From Lentisphaerota bacterium (GTDB lineage Bacteria > Verrucomicrobiota > Kiritimatiellia > JAAZAB01), in assembly GCA_016182435.1 (NCBI GenBank), contig JACPGN010000135.1, positions 1 through 11,528 of the forward strand: a stretch of 11,528 bases of DNA, written 5' to 3'. Both the position numbers and the translations under genes were made by a program. How positions within the stretch are numbered: position 1 is the stretch's first letter; the number at the start of each line of letters is the position of its first letter. Shown here piece after piece: positions 1 through 7,549 of this stretch. The notes under the pieces are model-generated. The model did not search any database. It saw only the letters and a program-made list of their open reading frames with translations, and was not told the origin of the DNA.

Positions 1-2
1 CG

Positions 3-128
3 GGAACATTGGTTGAGTTTGATGGTGACGGAGTGGCAGACGCTGTTCTGGTGGATCAGGATGGTGATGGCACGATTGATGGCATTGACATGGGCATGGA
101 CGGCACGGTAGATGGTCAGATTGAATGA
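3..128 (+). CDS. C-terminal end of a protein with EF-hand-like Asp/Gly calcium-loop repeats (5' partial)
   Basis: The frame starting at base 3 is open to a TGA at 126-128 and encodes 41 residues. They contain closely spaced acidic loops: FDGDGVAD, then DQDGDGTID, then DMGMDGTVD, at roughly 10-12 residue spacing. Such DxDGDGxxD runs are typical of calcium-binding loops in dockerin, thrombospondin-type-3 and EF-hand-like tails of secreted or surface proteins. The stop codon is followed about 50 bases later by a strong hairpin terminator, which supports this being a genuine gene end. The rest of the protein lies outside the window, so its main function cannot be told. Seen: the repeats and the stop. 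Inferred: calcium binding and extracytoplasmic location. The other two forward frames contain stops here. Confidence 0.62.
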   Translation, partial: GTLVEFDGDGVADAVLVDQDGDGTIDGIDMGMDGTVDGQIE

Positions 129-181
129 TCGTGGTCCTGGTCGCCCGTTCCTTTTAAAAGAACAGCGGGAAATAATAGTCG

Positions 182-217
182 CGGCCTGTGGCCCAGGATT
201 GGGCCACAGGCCGTTTT
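182..217 (+). terminator. Rho-independent terminator after the calcium-loop protein gene
   Basis: A perfect 14-bp stem (182-195 pairing with 200-213) with a 4-base GGAT loop is followed directly by TTTT at 214-217. The stem is very GC-rich. It lies 53 bases after the TGA at 126-128. The U-tract is short, but the stem strength makes a terminator the best reading. Confidence 0.8.
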
Positions 218-242
218 GGTTCACGTATATGAATTTCAATGT

Positions 243-291
243 TGTAGCCGGGGTCGCTGACCCCGGACCGGCCTCGGCGAGGCCGGCTACA
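243..291. repeat. Cloverleaf-like palindromic repeat
   Basis: An outer 9-bp inverted repeat (TGTAGCCGG at 243-251, CCGGCTACA at 283-291) encloses two perfect hairpins: an 8-bp stem at 248-255/259-266 with a 3-base loop, and a 9-bp stem at 268-276/278-286 around a single central base. The outer and inner stems share bases, so alternative folds compete. This looks like a REP-type dispersed intergenic element. It lies between the terminator and the 3' end of the minus-strand pseudouridine synthase gene, where it could also help to end that transcript. Copy number cannot be judged from one window. Confidence 0.65.
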
Positions 292-356
292 GCTTGCCCT
301 GGGGCTATCCATGGTTTTCAGTTGCCGAAGACATAACTTAATGGCCGGTTGACTGA

Positions 357-1226
357 TCAGGTGAGACCGAACTGCCGCAAGCAGGCGGTGAAATCCGCCG
401 GCAGCGGCGCGCGCGCGCGAATCAGTTGCCCGCTTACCGGATGATGGAATGACAGCTCGTAGGCGTGGAGCATTTGACGCCTGAGGGTGCGTTCCGTGGG
501 ACTGAGTTCGCGATTGGTGGCATATTGCTGATCGCCGAGCAAGGGGTGGCCGATGGCCGTGAGATGCCGCCGGATCTGGTGGGTTCGCCCGGTATCAGGC
601 TCAATCCTTAAATGACTGGCCCGCTTATTGACATCCAGAGTTCTTACCTGCGTCCGGGCTTTTTTGCGTTCAATAGGGTAAGTAATCTCCTGTTCTGGCT
701 CAGCGACGCAGCCGCTGACGATGGCATGATATACCTTGCGGACTCGCTGTTGCGCAAATAGCGGCCGAATACGCGCTACGGCTTCCGCCTGCCGGGCAAA
801 CAGAAGACAACCGGAAGTGTCCCGGTCCAGGCGGTGAACAGCTCGCAGCGCCGGACAAGCCGTCAGGCGGCGCAGGCTTTCTTCCAGGCTCCGCGGCCCA
901 TTGGCCAATATGCCGGGCGGCTTGTCGGCGATCAGATAATCCCGGCTTTCATATAACAGTGTCGGCCGCGCCGCGCGGTCAGCCCAGCCCGCAGTCGCTA
1001 CGCGCCAGCGTTGCGGGCGGGCAACCGGTTCTTCCTGAATTTCCACATCGTCGCCGCGCGCGAGCCGATGCCGGGCCATCCAGAGGCGTTGCCCATTCAC
1101 AAATACTTTCCGCGCATCCAGGAGCGCCTTGGCTTTACGGTTGGATACCCGTAGTTGGGCGGCCAGGAAAGCCAGCAGCGTGGCGCCATGGTCGGTTGAG
1201 CGGACGGTCAGGCGTTTAGACATCAT
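357..1226 (-). CDS. RluA-family pseudouridine synthase with S4 domain
   Basis: The 289-residue product should convert specific uridines of rRNA (or tRNA) to pseudouridine in the cytoplasm. An S4 RNA-binding domain covers about residues 13-64 (SNRKAKALLDARKVFVNG). The catalytic domain shows the RluA signature HRLDRDTSG at 131-139, with Asp134 as the expected nucleophile, plus DKPPG at 101-105 and TGRTHQIRRHL at 212-222. S4 plus this catalytic core is the RluC/RluD arrangement. Which uridine is modified cannot be told from sequence, so no symbol is given. Two ATG codons are adjacent (1226-1224 and 1223-1221). An in-frame TAA lies 11 codons upstream with no other start codon between, so one of the two ATGs is the start. 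No strong Shine-Dalgarno is seen. Its 5' flank is occupied by a palindromic element that begins about 10 bases from the start codon. Confidence 0.92.
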   Translation of the reverse strand: MMSKRLTVRSTDHGATLLAFLAAQLRVSNRKAKALLDARKVFVNGQRLWMARHRLARGDDVEIQEEPVARPQRWRVATAGWADRAARPTLLYESRDYLIADKPPGILANGPRSLEESLRRLTACPALRAVHRLDRDTSGCLLFARQAEAVARIRPLFAQQRVRKVYHAIVSGCVAEPEQEITYPIERKKARTQVRTLDVNKRASHLRIEPDTGRTHQIRRHLTAIGHPLLGDQQYATNRELSPTERTLRRQMLHAYELSFHHPVSGQLIRARAPLPADFTACLRQFGLT

Positions 1227-1236
1227 AGGCTCTATG

Positions 1237-1376
1237 GTAGTGTCCTTGACGCTTCTTTACATTAGTTGCGATGTTGTCATTCCCGCGCAAGCGGGAATCC
1301 AGACCGGAAAGACTGGATTCCGGGTCAAGCCCGGAATGACAATCAAAATAATAAAGTTAGATTTATGAGACACTAC
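1237..1376. repeat. MITE-like palindromic element between two divergent genes
   Basis: The ends are an 8-bp inverted repeat, GTAGTGTC at 1237-1244 and GACACTAC at 1369-1376. One base outside each end lies the tetramer CTAT (1232-1235 and 1378-1381), which could be a target duplication. The core is a cloverleaf-like palindrome: outer arms 1275-1283/1333-1341 (TGTCATTCC/GGAATGACA), a hairpin at 1279-1286/1291-1298, a middle stem 1298-1302/1313-1317, and a second hairpin at 1317-1324/1330-1337. There is no transposase reading frame. The core is of the ATTCCCGC...GCGGGAAT type seen dispersed in many genomes. The palindrome is directly visible. The insertion interpretation is an inference. Confidence 0.6.
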
Positions 1377-1487
1377 ACTATCTGGCCATCGGAAACCATT
1401 TTCTTTTCATCCGGATTCCGATCTCATGCCGGGCGGGTTCAATTCTTGCCGCCATACGATGGTAGCTTAATTCGTAAAGACCTATGT

Positions 1488-1515
1488 TTGACAAATGAAA
1501 GTCTGAGCATAAACT
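1488..1515 (+). promoter_or_regulatory. Probable sigma70 promoter for tgt and the operon behind it
   Basis: A consensus TTGACA (1488-1493) is followed after 16 bases by TAAACT (1510-1515; 4 of 6 matches to TATAAT). The start of transcription would be near 1522, giving a leader of about 18 bases before the GTG of tgt. The surrounding DNA is AT-rich compared with the genes. No preQ1 riboswitch would fit into so short a leader. The remaining non-repeat part of this gap (about 1382-1487) shows no gene or other recognisable element. Confidence 0.6.
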
Positions 1516-1536
1516 TACTCAATTGAATCCAGATAG

Positions 1537-2652
<1,116 letters not shown>

Positions 2653-2656
2653 GGAA

Positions 2657-2764
2657 TCAGACGCCAGACGCCAGACGACGGCCTGCCCTGCGAAGCCCTG
2701 AGCGAAGTCGAAGGGGCGAAGCAGGGACGACAGACGATAGAAGGCAGACGACGGATGTCGGAAA
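2657..2764. repeat. NCAGACG 7-base periodic repeat with an embedded palindrome
   Basis: Directly after tgt, three abutting units TCAGACG, CCAGACG, CCAGACG fill 2657-2677. ACAGACG at 2730-2736 and GCAGACG at 2744-2750 are again in 7-base phase with each other, with a diverged unit between them and diverged units following. The middle is occupied by GC-rich sequence in which CCCTGC (2686-2691) pairs with GCAGGG (2721-2726). Inside that lies the stretch 2696-2715, which begins CCCTGAGCG, ends GTCGAAGGG and resembles a short motif often seen between genes in environmental genomes. No gene is supported in this 152-base spacer. Confidence 0.55.
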
Positions 2765-2793
2765 CGCATGAAGCGTATCGAAAAATAAGAAAC

Positions 2794-2798
2794 GGGAG
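2794..2798 (+). promoter_or_regulatory. Shine-Dalgarno that fixes the original yajC start
   Basis: GGGAG sits 6 bases before the ATG at 2805-2807. It shows that translation was designed to begin at 2805, in the frame that reaches a TGA at 2895-2897, and not at the GTG (2822) that opens the frame carrying the conserved YajC domain. Confidence 0.65.
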
Positions 2799-2804
2799 AA
2801 GAGA

Positions 2805-3034
2805 ATGCACGCAATCACTTCGTGGATGACGCTTGGCATGGGCGGGTTCGGCGGCCAGGGCGGTCCGGCGATCGCGTGGTGTTTGGCGGCGGACTGATCG
2901 GCACGGTGGCCAATGTCAAGGACAACGTTCTGGTCATCAAGGTGTCCGAGAACACCAGGTTGGATGTGCTGCGCGGGTCGGTTACGCAGGTAATTCGCGA
3001 TACGGCGGACCTGGGCGCGGCAATAAAGGAGTAG
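2805..3034 (+). pseudogene. yajC: yajC, missing its membrane segment and frameshifted
   Basis: YajC is a small inner-membrane accessory of the SecYEG-SecDF translocon, about 85-110 residues long with one N-terminal transmembrane helix. From the ATG at 2805 the sequence reads MHAITSWMTLGMGGFG..., a plausible YajC N-terminus, but ends at TGA 2895-2897 after 30 codons. The conserved cytoplasmic domain continues in another frame: from 2867 it reads GDRVVFGGGLIGTVANV, then VIKVSENTRLDVLRGSV, to TAG at 3032-3034. The hydrophobic helix and the following RPQQ-type motif that normally lie between these parts are absent. Roughly 35-45 codons are missing, with a change of frame, at about 2859-2870. The gene lies in its standard place before secDF. 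Either it has suffered an out-of-frame deletion or the assembly collapsed here. A GTG-initiated 70-residue soluble protein (2822-3034) is formally possible but would have no membrane anchor. Confidence 0.78.
3025..3031 (+). promoter_or_regulatory. Strong Shine-Dalgarno for secDF
   Basis: AAAGGAG ends 10 bases before the ATG at 3042-3044 and overlaps the last codons of the yajC frame. It supports the chosen secDF start and indicates that secDF can be translated whatever the state of yajC. Confidence 0.75.
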
Positions 3035-3041
3035 GGTAGTT

Positions 3042-5603
3042 ATGGATAAGCACGCCTTGTGGAAATGGCTGGTGTTAATCGCCTTGACCGCCTGGTCATT
3101 GGCGCTGGTGGCGCCTTTGCGGACCAAGGTCAAACTGGGACTCGACCTCAAGGGCGGCACGAGTTTCACCCTGCAGATCGACGAAGGCGAAGTCGAAAAA
3201 CAGATTCGCGAGGAATTTAAGGATCTCACCGACGTACAAGAAATACACAGCCGGGTAGGTAAGGCCGTGCAGCATGCGCAGGCGCAGGGTCTCGAAGTCA
3301 TTCGCAACCGGGTGGATGCCCTGGGCGTGGCCGAACCGCTGATTTACCCGGAAAAGCATAACCGGATCATCGTGCAGATCCCTGGGCTCAAGGATGCGGA
3401 CCGTGCCCGTGCCGAAAAACTGATCCGGCAACCGGCTTTCCTCGTTTTCAGCATTGTGCATGAGGATAATGACAAGCTGGTGAGCGCCCTGTTTGAAAAG
3501 GGTTTGGCGCCCGAGGGCTATTCCATCGGCATTGCGCCGCGCGGCCACCAGCGCGAGGTCTATCGGCGCAACCCCGCCGGAAGCGGGGCAAGCCCTGCGG
3601 GGCGCGGGGCAAGCCTCCAGAAAGTTACGGCGGAAGCTTTTACCGCCGAGTTTCGCGCGAGAGTGATAGAGCGTTTTCAGGCTCCGCCGGGCTGCCGGTT
3701 CATGCTGGAAGAGCGCCAGGAGGAAGGCCAGCACTTTTATGTTCCCTATTTCGTCAAGCAGCGCTACGAACTGCGCGGCGATACGGTCAAGAACGCCGCG
3801 ATCGAATACGATCAACTGGGCCGGCCTTATGTGACGTTGAAGTTTGACTCCAAGGGCGCCCGCAAGTTTGCGCGGATCACCGCCGATTATGCGCCTGGCG
3901 GCGCCAAGAACCCGAACCCGGAAGGCCGCCGCTACTTAGCCATCATCATGGATGACAAACTCTATTCGGCGCCGTTCATCAAGACCGCGATCTACGGGGG
4001 CGAAGCGATCATCGAAGGCAATTTTACGCTCAAGGACGCCCAGGACCTCTCCATCGTGCTGCGCGCCGGGTCCATGCCCGCGCCGGTCGAGATCATTGAA
4101 TCGCGCACGGTGGATCCTTCCCTGGGGCGCGACTCGATTGAGAGCGGGACGCGGGCGACCATTTACGCCTGCATCCTGGTGGTGGCGTTCATGACGGTCT
4201 ATTACCTGGTAGGCGGCCTGGTGGCGGATGTTGCGCTCTTGTTCAATATGCTGTTGTTGCCCCTGGGCATGATGATTACGGCCGGGATCATGGGACTTTT
4301 CACGGGCGCTACCGGCGCGCACATCGGTTTGCCTGTTCTGACCCTGCCGGGCATTGCCGGCATTGCCCTGACGGTCGGCATGGCTGTGGACGCCAACGTG
4401 CTGATTTTTGAGCGCATTCGCGAAGAGCAGCGGCTGGGCAAGCGGTTGAGCCCGGCCCTCGAAGCCGGCTATACCAAGGCCTTCGTCACGATCCTGGATT
4501 CAAACCTGACGACCATAATGGCCGCCGTGATTCTGTTCATGCTGGGAACGGGCGCGGTCCGCGGGTTCGGCATAACGCTCACGGCCGGAATCATGGTCAG
4601 CATGTACACCGCGCTGATGGTGACGCGCATGATCTTCAACATAATCGTCACGCGCAGCACGCTGCCCCAGATCAAGATGCTCTCGGTGATCAAGCCTACT
4701 AATATAAACTTCATTGGCGGGCGCAAGTGGGCAATAGCAATTTCGATTGGCGTCATTGTGCTCACCTGGGGCTACATGGCCGAACGCGGCCGGAAGAGCA
4801 TGGGCAATCTGCTGAGCACGGATTTCACCGGCGGCTCGGCGGTAACATTCCAGTTCTCCCAGAAACAGCCCGTTGAGCGCATCCGTGACACCCTGGCTTC
4901 CAGTGGCATCACCGACGTTCAAATCCAGTACCAGAAGGAAATGGATAAGGATGTGGAATACCTCCAGGTCCGTTCCGCCTATGGCGCCGGCGACAAGATC
5001 AAGGAAACGCTCGCAACCGGCTTGCCGGCGGCTGACTTCAAGGTCCTGAGTGAAGACACCGTGGGACCGCAGATTGGCCGGGAAATGACCACCAATGCCC
5101 TCAAGGCGTTGCTCTATTCCTTTATCGGCATGATCATCTATATCGCCTGGCGGTTTGAGTTTTCATTCGCGGTTGGCGCCATCATTGCGCTGATCCATGA
5201 TGTGCTGATCAGCATGGGTCTATTCTGCCTGGTAGGACGGCAGTTTGGCATGACCACCATTGCGGCGCTCCTGACCATTGTGGGCTTTTCGGTCAATGAC
5301 ACCATTGTCATTTACGACCGCATCCGCGAGAATATGCGTAAATATCCCGACAAGAATCTGCTCGAAATCTGCAACTTGAGCGTCAATGAGACCCTGAGCC
5401 GGACCATCCTGACCAGTTTAACGGTCCTTTTTGCGGTGAGCATGCTCCTGATTTTTGGCGGCGGCGCGATCAACGATTTTGCGTTTCTGTTCCTGGTGGG
5501 CATAATCACCGGAACGTATTCAACAGTATATATCGCCACGCCGGTTATGTTATTCATGCGGCGCTTGCTGAAAAAGCCGGCAACGGGCACTCCTGCGCGT
5601 TGA
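3042..5603 (+). CDS. secDF: Fused SecDF protein-export membrane protein
   Basis: The 853-residue product uses the proton gradient to help pull proteins out of the SecYEG channel on the periplasmic side. The SecD half (about 1-545) has an N-terminal helix at 9-24, then KLGLDLKGGTSF at 31-42, a large periplasmic region to about 370, and five helices between 373 and 535 including VGMAVDANVLIFERIREE at 445-462. The SecF half (about 560-853) starts with a helix at 562-579, then TDFTGGSAV at 593-601, and has five helices between 686 and 838 including VGFSVNDTIVIYDRIREN at 747-764. All key motifs are present in both halves, so the fusion appears functional. An unusual Gly/Ala/Ser/Pro-rich stretch at about 177-192 comes from a short DNA repeat. 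The gene follows yajC by 7 bases and overlaps recJ by 4. Confidence 0.97.
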   Translation: MDKHALWKWLVLIALTAWSLALVAPLRTKVKLGLDLKGGTSFTLQIDEGEVEKQIREEFKDLTDVQEIHSRVGKAVQHAQAQGLEVIRNRVDALGVAEPLIYPEKHNRIIVQIPGLKDADRARAEKLIRQPAFLVFSIVHEDNDKLVSALFEKGLAPEGYSIGIAPRGHQREVYRRNPAGSGASPAGRGASLQKVTAEAFTAEFRARVIERFQAPPGCRFMLEERQEEGQHFYVPYFVKQRYELRGDTVKNAAIEYDQLGRPYVTLKFDSKGARKFARITADYAPGGAKNPNPEGRRYLAIIMDDKLYSAPFIKTAIYGGEAIIEGNFTLKDAQDLSIVLRAGSMPAPVEIIESRTVDPSLGRDSIESGTRATIYACILVVAFMTVYYLVGGLVADVALLFNMLLLPLGMMITAGIMGLFTGATGAHIGLPVLTLPGIAGIALTVGMAVDANVLIFERIREEQRLGKRLSPALEAGYTKAFVTILDSNLTTIMAAVILFMLGTGAVRGFGITLTAGIMVSMYTALMVTRMIFNIIVTRSTLPQIKMLSVIKPTNINFIGGRKWAIAISIGVIVLTWGYMAERGRKSMGNLLSTDFTGGSAVTFQFSQKQPVERIRDTLASSGITDVQIQYQKEMDKDVEYLQVRSAYGAGDKIKETLATGLPAADFKVLSEDTVGPQIGREMTTNALKALLYSFIGMIIYIAWRFEFSFAVGAIIALIHDVLISMGLFCLVGRQFGMTTIAALLTIVGFSVNDTIVIYDRIRENMRKYPDKNLLEICNLSVNETLSRTILTSLTVLFAVSMLLIFGGGAINDFAFLFLVGIITGTYSTVYIATPVMLFMRRLLKKPATGTPAR
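3572..3615 (+). repeat. In-frame 21-base repeat inside secDF
   Basis: The 12-mer GCGGGGCAAGCC occurs at 3583-3594 and again at 3604-3615, 21 bases apart, keeping the reading frame. CCCCGC at 3572-3577 also pairs with GCGGGG at 3583-3588 to form a hairpin. The encoded stretch is PAGSGASPAGRGASLQ in the periplasmic region of SecD, low in complexity and unlike its surroundings. It looks like a small palindromic or slippage-derived insertion tolerated in a surface loop. Confidence 0.6.
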
Positions 5604-7330
5604 AAATCTGGAAAAACATTCCTTGCGATCAGCCCCTGGCTATGCAGTTGGCCGAGTCGCTGGGCTTGCCGCTGGCCGCAGCGGAGGTGCTGGTCGGCCT
5701 GGGCTACTCCGACGCCTCTGCCATTGAGCGCTTTCTGAATCCGCGGCTCAGCGATCTCTCGGACCCGTTTTTACTGCCTGACCTGGAACGCGCCGCCCAA
5801 CGGCTGCACCAGGCCATTCGAACCAGCGAGCCAATAGTCGTCTATGGCGATTATGACGTGGATGGCATTGTCAGCGCCGGACTGCTCCTCCAGGTTCTGC
5901 GGCGCCTGGGCGCTAAAGCGGTTACGCCCTATCTGCCTAACCGGCACGGCGAAGGCTACGGCTTGAGCCTGGCGGCGCTCGAGCGCTGTATGGAGCAAGG
6001 CCAGCCCAGCGTGCTGGTCACGGTTGATTGCGGCACCAATTCCGTAGCGGCCGTTCAGCGGGCGCAAGAGGCAGGAATTGACGTTATCATTACCGACCAC
6101 CATGAAAGCAGCGGCCCGGTCGCGCCGGCCTTGGCTGTGGTCAATCCCAAGCTGGGCCAGGATGAGCGCCTTAAAGACCTCTCGGGAGTCGGGGTGGCCT
6201 TCAAACTCTGTCATGGCCTGCTCAAGGTGGCTAAGGACCAGGGCGCGGGAATCGCGCCGGCCTTCGATCTGCGCGAATACTTAGACTTGGTCGCGGTGGG
6301 CACGGTCGCCGATATTGTGCCGCTCACGGGCGAGAACCGGATTTTGGTGCGGCATGGCTTGGAACAGATGAACCGCTCCCTGCCGCAGCGCTGGCAAGCG
6401 CTGGTTGATGTTGCCGGCATCCGCGGCGCTATTGATACTTACCATATTGGTTTTTGCCTTGGCCCGCGGCTCAATGCCGCCGGACGGCTGACTAATGCGG
6501 ATATGTCCTTGGAACTGCTCTTGACCGACGACCAGGCCAGAGCCCGGCAAATAGCCCGGGATCTGGATAGCGCCAACCGCGAGCGTCAGAAGATCGAAGC
6601 CGCGATTATCGTGGAGGCAATGCGCGCGATTGATGGGTATTTCAACGAGCGCGAACATTATGGCCTGGTGATTGGCAACGACGGCTGGCATGCCGGCGTC
6701 ATCGGGATCGTTGCCGCGCGGTTGGCGGCGCGCTACCGCCGGCCGGCCATTGTTGTGGCGTTTGACGGCGCCCAGGCTACGCCGGGGCGCGACGGGGTAG
6801 GGCGGGGGTCGGGTCGCAGCATTGAAGGCTTTTCCCTCCTGAATGGGCTTGAACGCTGCAAGCAACATCTGCTAACTTATGGCGGGCATGCTTTTGCCGC
6901 GGGGATAGTAATTGAGCGGTCGCAGTTCGAGGCTTTCCAGAGGGCCTTCAATGCGGCCGCACGGTTGGAGCTGGAAGGCCGCGATTTGCGGGCTGTTCAG
7001 CGGATCAATGCCTGGGTCACGCTGAGCGATGTGGATGAGCGTCTGTATGCAGCTCTGGAAATGCTCCGTCCGTTCGGTCAGAATAATCCTGCGCCGGTGC
7101 TGGCCGCGCGCGGCGTGCGCATTCAGGGCGAGAAGCGCAGGGTGGGGACCAACCATTTGCGCTTTATGGTAGGCGACGGCCAGACCAGCCGGCCGGCTAT
7201 CGCTTTCGGCATGGCCGACATGGCCATCCCGGATGGGCTTATGGACGTGGCCTTCACTATCAAGCAGAACAGTTTTTCAGGCAAGGCGACGCTGGAATTG
7301 AACGTGCAGGCAATTAGGGAGGCGGAATAG
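5600..7330 (+). CDS. recJ: Single-stranded-DNA-specific exonuclease RecJ
   Basis: RecJ degrades single-stranded DNA 5' to 3' in the RecFOR recombination pathway, mismatch repair and base-excision repair. The 576 residues match the usual length. DHH-family metal ligands are seen in YGDYDVDG (82-89), VDCG (142-145), TDHHES (165-170) and VGTVADIVPL (233-242). GPRLNAAGRL at 288-297 is typical of RecJ. The DHHA1 domain shows GWHAGVIGIVAARL (362-375), GRGSGRSIEGF (401-411) and GGHAFAAG (428-435). The C-terminal OB-like domain follows, with PFGQNNPAP at 491-499. The start is TTG at 5600-5602, within TTGA shared with the secDF stop, which suggests translational coupling. MKIWKNIP fits RecJ N-termini better than starting at the later ATG (5643). 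A few extra residues (about 390-397, GAQATPGR) precede the GRGSGRS motif. Confidence 0.96.
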   Translation: MKIWKNIPCDQPLAMQLAESLGLPLAAAEVLVGLGYSDASAIERFLNPRLSDLSDPFLLPDLERAAQRLHQAIRTSEPIVVYGDYDVDGIVSAGLLLQVLRRLGAKAVTPYLPNRHGEGYGLSLAALERCMEQGQPSVLVTVDCGTNSVAAVQRAQEAGIDVIITDHHESSGPVAPALAVVNPKLGQDERLKDLSGVGVAFKLCHGLLKVAKDQGAGIAPAFDLREYLDLVAVGTVADIVPLTGENRILVRHGLEQMNRSLPQRWQALVDVAGIRGAIDTYHIGFCLGPRLNAAGRLTNADMSLELLLTDDQARARQIARDLDSANRERQKIEAAIIVEAMRAIDGYFNEREHYGLVIGNDGWHAGVIGIVAARLAARYRRPAIVVAFDGAQATPGRDGVGRGSGRSIEGFSLLNGLERCKQHLLTYGGHAFAAGIVIERSQFEAFQRAFNAAARLELEGRDLRAVQRINAWVTLSDVDERLYAALEMLRPFGQNNPAPVLAARGVRIQGEKRRVGTNHLRFMVGDGQTSRPAIAFGMADMAIPDGLMDVAFTIKQNSFSGKATLELNVQAIREAE

Positions 7331-7346
7331 GGCCTTTCCCGTAAAG

Positions 7347-7366
7347 ATACACGTTTTTGCGTGTAT
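7347..7366 (+). terminator. Weak hairpin after recJ
   Basis: A 7-bp stem (ATACACG 7347-7353, CGTGTAT 7360-7366) with a TTTTTG loop begins 16 bases after the recJ stop. It is followed by AAATTT and not by a U-tract, so intrinsic termination would be inefficient. It may simply be part of the repeat-filled spacer. Confidence 0.3.
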
Positions 7367-7369
7367 AAA

Positions 7370-7510
7370 TTTCAAATCCGAAATTCGAAGCACGAAATTC
7401 GAAACAATATCAAAACGATGAAAAATAAAATGCCCGAAACAATATTGTCTCGAATTTTCTGGTTTGGATCATTCGGATTTGTTTCGGATTTCGATATTCG
7501 GATTTCGAAA
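7370..7510. repeat. Inverted arrays of a 7-base repeat (NNCGAAA / TTTCGNN)
   Basis: The left arm has four abutting heptamers at 7377-7404: TCCGAAA, TTCGAAG, CACGAAA, TTCGAAA. The right arm has the reverse complement type, ATTCGGA at 7471-7477 and then four abutting units at 7482-7509: TTTCGGA, TTTCGAT, ATTCGGA, TTTCGAA. The arms can pair imperfectly over some 50-60 bases. The centre also contains AAACAATAT and its near-complement ATATTGT. The tract is AT-rich and fills most of the 219 bases between recJ and the RACo-like gene. The 60-codon frame running through it (7361-7543) encodes only repeat-derived peptide and is not called a gene. No clear promoter for the RACo-like gene was found in the spacer. 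Confidence 0.7.
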
Positions 7511-7549
7511 TTGGGTTGCGGGGAAAAGCCCGCATTAGCGTAGCAACCA

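Noticed and set aside
112..336. 74-codon plus-strand frame after the calcium-loop protein
   Set aside because: It is made of the terminator hairpin and the cloverleaf palindrome, with no ribosome binding site or domain.
2822..3034. Intact short YajC starting at the GTG 2822
   Set aside because: Its first 15 residues (DDAWHGRVRRPGR) are unlike YajC and contain no membrane helix, there is no ribosome binding site in front, and a better start exists at 2805 in another frame.
6766..6795. Short extra stretch in RecJ before GRGSGRS as a repeat insertion
   Set aside because: It is only a few residues long in a loop known to vary in length, and no internal DNA repeat supports an insertion.
7361..7543. 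60-codon frame between recJ and the RACo-like gene
   Set aside because: It runs entirely through the inverted heptamer arrays, its peptide repeats the repeat pattern (IRNSKHEIRN), and it has no ribosome binding site.
7331..7549. Cobalamin riboswitch before the RACo-like gene
   Set aside because: No B12-box-like GCCACTG motif or the expected multi-stem fold was found. The spacer is filled with heptamer repeats.
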